DNA of 64,000 nt from UBA2040 sp041674745. GTDB lineage: Bacteria; Bacteroidota; Bacteroidia; Flavobacteriales_D; Crocinitomicaceae. The notes under the pieces were generated by a model. It did no database searches, had not been told where the DNA came from, and saw nothing but the letters and a program-made list of their open reading frames with translations. The position numbers were made by a program, and so were the translations under genes. How positions within the stretch are numbered: the stretch's first letter is position 1; every line of letters starts with the position of its first letter. Shown piece by piece: positions 62,028-64,000 of this stretch. Where the stretch lies: contig JBAYVD010000002.1 in NCBI GenBank assembly GCA_041674745.1, positions 186,001-250,000 of the forward strand, in the 5' to 3' direction.

Positions 62028-63557
62028 ATGAAACCTTCCAGTGAATTATTTAAGTTAATCAATTCGATGACGAAGTCGGAGAAGCGATTTTTTAAATTGT
62101 CTTCATCACTTCAATCGGGAGAAAAAAACTATTTGAAAATTTTCGACTTTATTGAAAAGCAAACCAAATACGACGAAGAAGACTTAAAAGATTTTTTTAA
62201 AAATGAGCGATTTGTTAAACACTTGCCATCTGAAAAAAATCATTTATATCGATTGATTCTTAAAAGCTTGCGATCTTTCTATAGCGAATACACCATTTCC
62301 AGTTTACTCAAACAAGAAATAAAAAACGTAGAAATTCTTTACAACAAAGCACTTTTCAAAGAATGTGAAAAATTCGTTTCTCGTGCGAAGGAAATTGCCA
62401 AAGAAAATGAAAAGTTCTATTATTGGTTTGAATTGATTTCGTGGGAAAAAAAATTACTCGAAGAAGCGTATGAGGCAGGTGAGTTTTCTGTCAATTTGGA
62501 TGATTTAGTGGAAGAAGAAAGAGTCGTTATAGACAAACTTCGCAACTTGGCTGAATATCAGATTATCTATTCCAAAATCAACTTAATTTTCAGAAGTGGT
62601 GGTTTCGCTCGGAATAAAAAAGAAAGAGAAGAAGTAGAGAGCATTGCTGATTACCATTTAATCAAAGGAAAAAACACCGCACTTTCAGTTCGAGCTAGTT
62701 CGATGTGTTATTATATAAAAGGACTTTGTGCAGCTACCAATAGAAACTACAGCGATGCATTTTTATTTTTCAATAAAACACGAACCATCCTGGATAATAA
62801 TCCGAAAATAAAAGAAGACTCAGCACAACGCTATATAATGACGCTTTCTCACTTGTGTCGTTGTTACATTGAAAATCTAGATTTTGATTTGGCCAGTGAA
62901 TTGATCCAAGAGATACGAACGCAAAAAGACCAGAAAGGCTTTAATTCCATGGATATTGAGGTGAAAATCTTTACAAATTCCTACAATCTAGAAATGAAGT
63001 TAGCTCAGATTCAAGGTGATTTCGAAAAAGTTGTGAATCTCATTCCTGAAATCGAGGAGAAGCAAGCCAGTTATGGTGAAATGATTAATAAAGAACAAGA
63101 TGTTTTGTTCAATTACAACAAAGCCTACAGTTGTTTCGCTGTCAACCAGAACAAAAAAGCATTGATCTATTTAAACAACGTACTCAACGACAATGAACAA
63201 AATTTGCGACAAGATTTGTATGGCTTTGCGCGTGTATTCAATTTGATTCTTCACTACGAACTGGAGAATTATGACTTCATGGAGTACATCGTAAAATCAA
63301 CCAATCGATATTTGAACAAACAAGAACGAACATTAGAACTCGAAACCTCACTTATTAAGTACCTGAGGAAATTATCAAAGACCAGCACGGATCGCGATAA
63401 AAAGGAATTGTACGTTGAATTTAATAAAGAGTTGATTCAGCTGTTGAAAGATGAAAATGAGAATGTCTTATTGGAATATTTCAACATTCTTGCATGGGTA
63501 GAAATGAAATTAAATTCAATTTCATTTAGCAAAGCGGTCGCTTTAGGGATTAGTTAA
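62028..63557 (+). CDS. Large helical-repeat protein of unknown function
   Basis: The 509-residue cytosolic protein has no signal peptide and no transmembrane segment. It is almost entirely alpha-helical, rich in Lys and Glu, with TPR-like helix pairs (for example SSMCYYIKGLCAATNRNYSDAF and LFNYNKAYSCFAVNQ). The N-terminus (LFKLINSMTKSEKRFFKLSS) is distinctive and may be a separate helical domain. I do not recognise the family. The gene stands alone after the glucosaminidase terminator and overlaps the convergent FadL-like gene by 8 bases. Confidence 0.75.
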   Translation: MKPSSELFKLINSMTKSEKRFFKLSSSLQSGEKNYLKIFDFIEKQTKYDEEDLKDFFKNERFVKHLPSEKNHLYRLILKSLRSFYSEYTISSLLKQEIKNVEILYNKALFKECEKFVSRAKEIAKENEKFYYWFELISWEKKLLEEAYEAGEFSVNLDDLVEEERVVIDKLRNLAEYQIIYSKINLIFRSGGFARNKKEREEVESIADYHLIKGKNTALSVRASSMCYYIKGLCAATNRNYSDAFLFFNKTRTILDNNPKIKEDSAQRYIMTLSHLCRCYIENLDFDLASELIQEIRTQKDQKGFNSMDIEVKIFTNSYNLEMKLAQIQGDFEKVVNLIPEIEEKQASYGEMINKEQDVLFNYNKAYSCFAVNQNKKALIYLNNVLNDNEQNLRQDLYGFARVFNLILHYELENYDFMEYIVKSTNRYLNKQERTLELETSLIKYLRKLSKTSTDRDKKELYVEFNKELIQLLKDENENVLLEYFNILAWVEMKLNSISFSKAVALGIS

Positions 63558-64000
63558 TCAAAAAATTCGCGGAGAGAGTAATACTTTGTACCTTCAAATC
63601 ATGTTGTGCTGTACTTCCATAGAAAGCCACATAATTACGAGAATAATTCGAAACACGGTAACTAACATCCAAATTCATTTTACCAAATTTATACCCGATT
63701 CCACAGGAATAACTTTTATCAATCCCCAATTCTACGCCAAAAACTTTGTTGTAAGCACGACCAGAATACCGCATTCCTCCCCGAATGAAAAACAATGAAT
63801 TGATTACATATTCACCACCAATCCTAACGTTTAAGGCACTTTTCAAGAGTTGTTTTGCAATATCATTTTCGGTAGTAAAATCATACGGCTGATAATTGTT
63901 AATGTCTTTTGTTGACCGCAAATTGGCCCATCTGTAGTTTACATATTCAACATCCATGTCCAGGCATCCCTTGGTTCCAAAAACATATGCTACGGAAGCG
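63550..64000 (-). CDS. FadL/OmpP1-like outer-membrane protein (C-terminal part, 5' end outside window)
   Basis: The frame is open to the right edge (about 150 residues visible); the Met at 63957 is internal, with in-frame ASVAYVFGTKGCLD before it. Alternating amphipathic strands (DVEYVNYRWANL, LNVRIGGEYVIN, FIRGGMRYSGRAY, SYSCGIGYKFGK, NLDVSYRVSNYS) and the final SITLSANFLIN strand match the C-terminal barrel of Bacteroidota OmpP1/FadL/TodX transport proteins. These import hydrophobic compounds such as long-chain fatty acids. The last residue is Asn rather than the usual aromatic one. It overlaps the convergent helical-repeat gene by 8 bases. Confidence 0.78.
   Translation of the reverse strand, partial: ASVAYVFGTKGCLDMDVEYVNYRWANLRSTKDINNYQPYDFTTENDIAKQLLKSALNVRIGGEYVINSLFFIRGGMRYSGRAYNKVFGVELGIDKSYSCGIGYKFGKMNLDVSYRVSNYSRNYVAFYGSTAQHDLKVQSITLSANFLIN

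Noticed and set aside
1..64000. CRISPR arrays, tRNA or rRNA genes, prophage or IS elements
   Set aside because: I saw no regularly spaced repeats, cloverleaf or rRNA-like sequence, or transposase, integrase or phage proteins anywhere in the window.

Overview
This is a low-GC chromosomal window from a member of the Bacteroidota, most likely Flavobacteriales; a Fluviicola/Crocinitomicaceae-type genome is my best guess from general familiarity, not from a search. The lineage call rests on type IX secretion (T9SS) C-terminal sorting domains of both type A and type B, a PorE-like OmpA protein, bacillithiol synthesis (BshB1), a CarB without the allosteric domain, a SecA with large insertions, the near absence of Shine-Dalgarno sites, and Bacteroidota-type promoters with a TAnnTTTG -7 element. 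I see 48 protein genes, two of them cut by the window edges. I see no rRNA, tRNA, CRISPR array, insertion sequence or prophage. No gene-free stretch exceeds about 200 bases.

Layout. 1-5.4 kb: a thiol/redox group (C-terminal part of a cytochrome c biogenesis CcsA protein, glutathione peroxidase, bacillithiol deacetylase BshB1), a glycosyltransferase, a small STAS-like protein and a persulfide dioxygenase-rhodanese fusion. 5.5-12 kb: two divergent sortilin/VPS10-like beta-propeller exoproteins and an exported glutathione peroxidase. 12-17.5 kb: gyrB, then a PorE-like OmpA protein with a TPR partner, the two units separated by back-to-back terminators. 17.6-23.2 kb: a PcaF-type thiolase and an uncharacterised, translationally coupled operon of lipoprotein, outer-membrane barrel and T9SS cargo. 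23.2-27.9 kb: secA, a DUF2520 Rossmann protein and a KdsC-like phosphatase. 28-35.4 kb: guaA, a LysM/periplasmic-binding-fold protein coupled to hemF, and a large CUB/PKD T9SS type B protein. 35.5-41.7 kb: carB, a DUF4834 protein and a YfhO membrane protein.

41.7-49.3 kb is the most accessory-looking part. It is a surface-glycan cluster with a CMP-sugar synthetase, a HAD phosphatase, a DRE-TIM aldolase fused to a second Rossmann-like domain, a methyltransferase, three glycosyltransferase-like proteins and a flippase. I read it as a candidate pathway for an ulosonic (sialic-acid-like) sugar in which a pyruvate-type aldolase replaces the usual NeuB synthase. This is the best candidate for something undescribed.

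49.3-64 kb returns to conserved functions: DUF1573 lipoprotein and S41 protease, NlpC/P60 hydrolase, a SpeD-SpeE fusion followed by a ureohydrolase (spermidine synthesis), ribBA-lolD-TIGR02757, clpB, an N-acetylglucosaminidase with LysM domains, a large helical-repeat protein, and the end of a FadL-like outer-membrane protein. The window as a whole is dominated by envelope biogenesis, protein export and surface decoration, together with housekeeping nucleotide, heme, riboflavin and polyamine genes.
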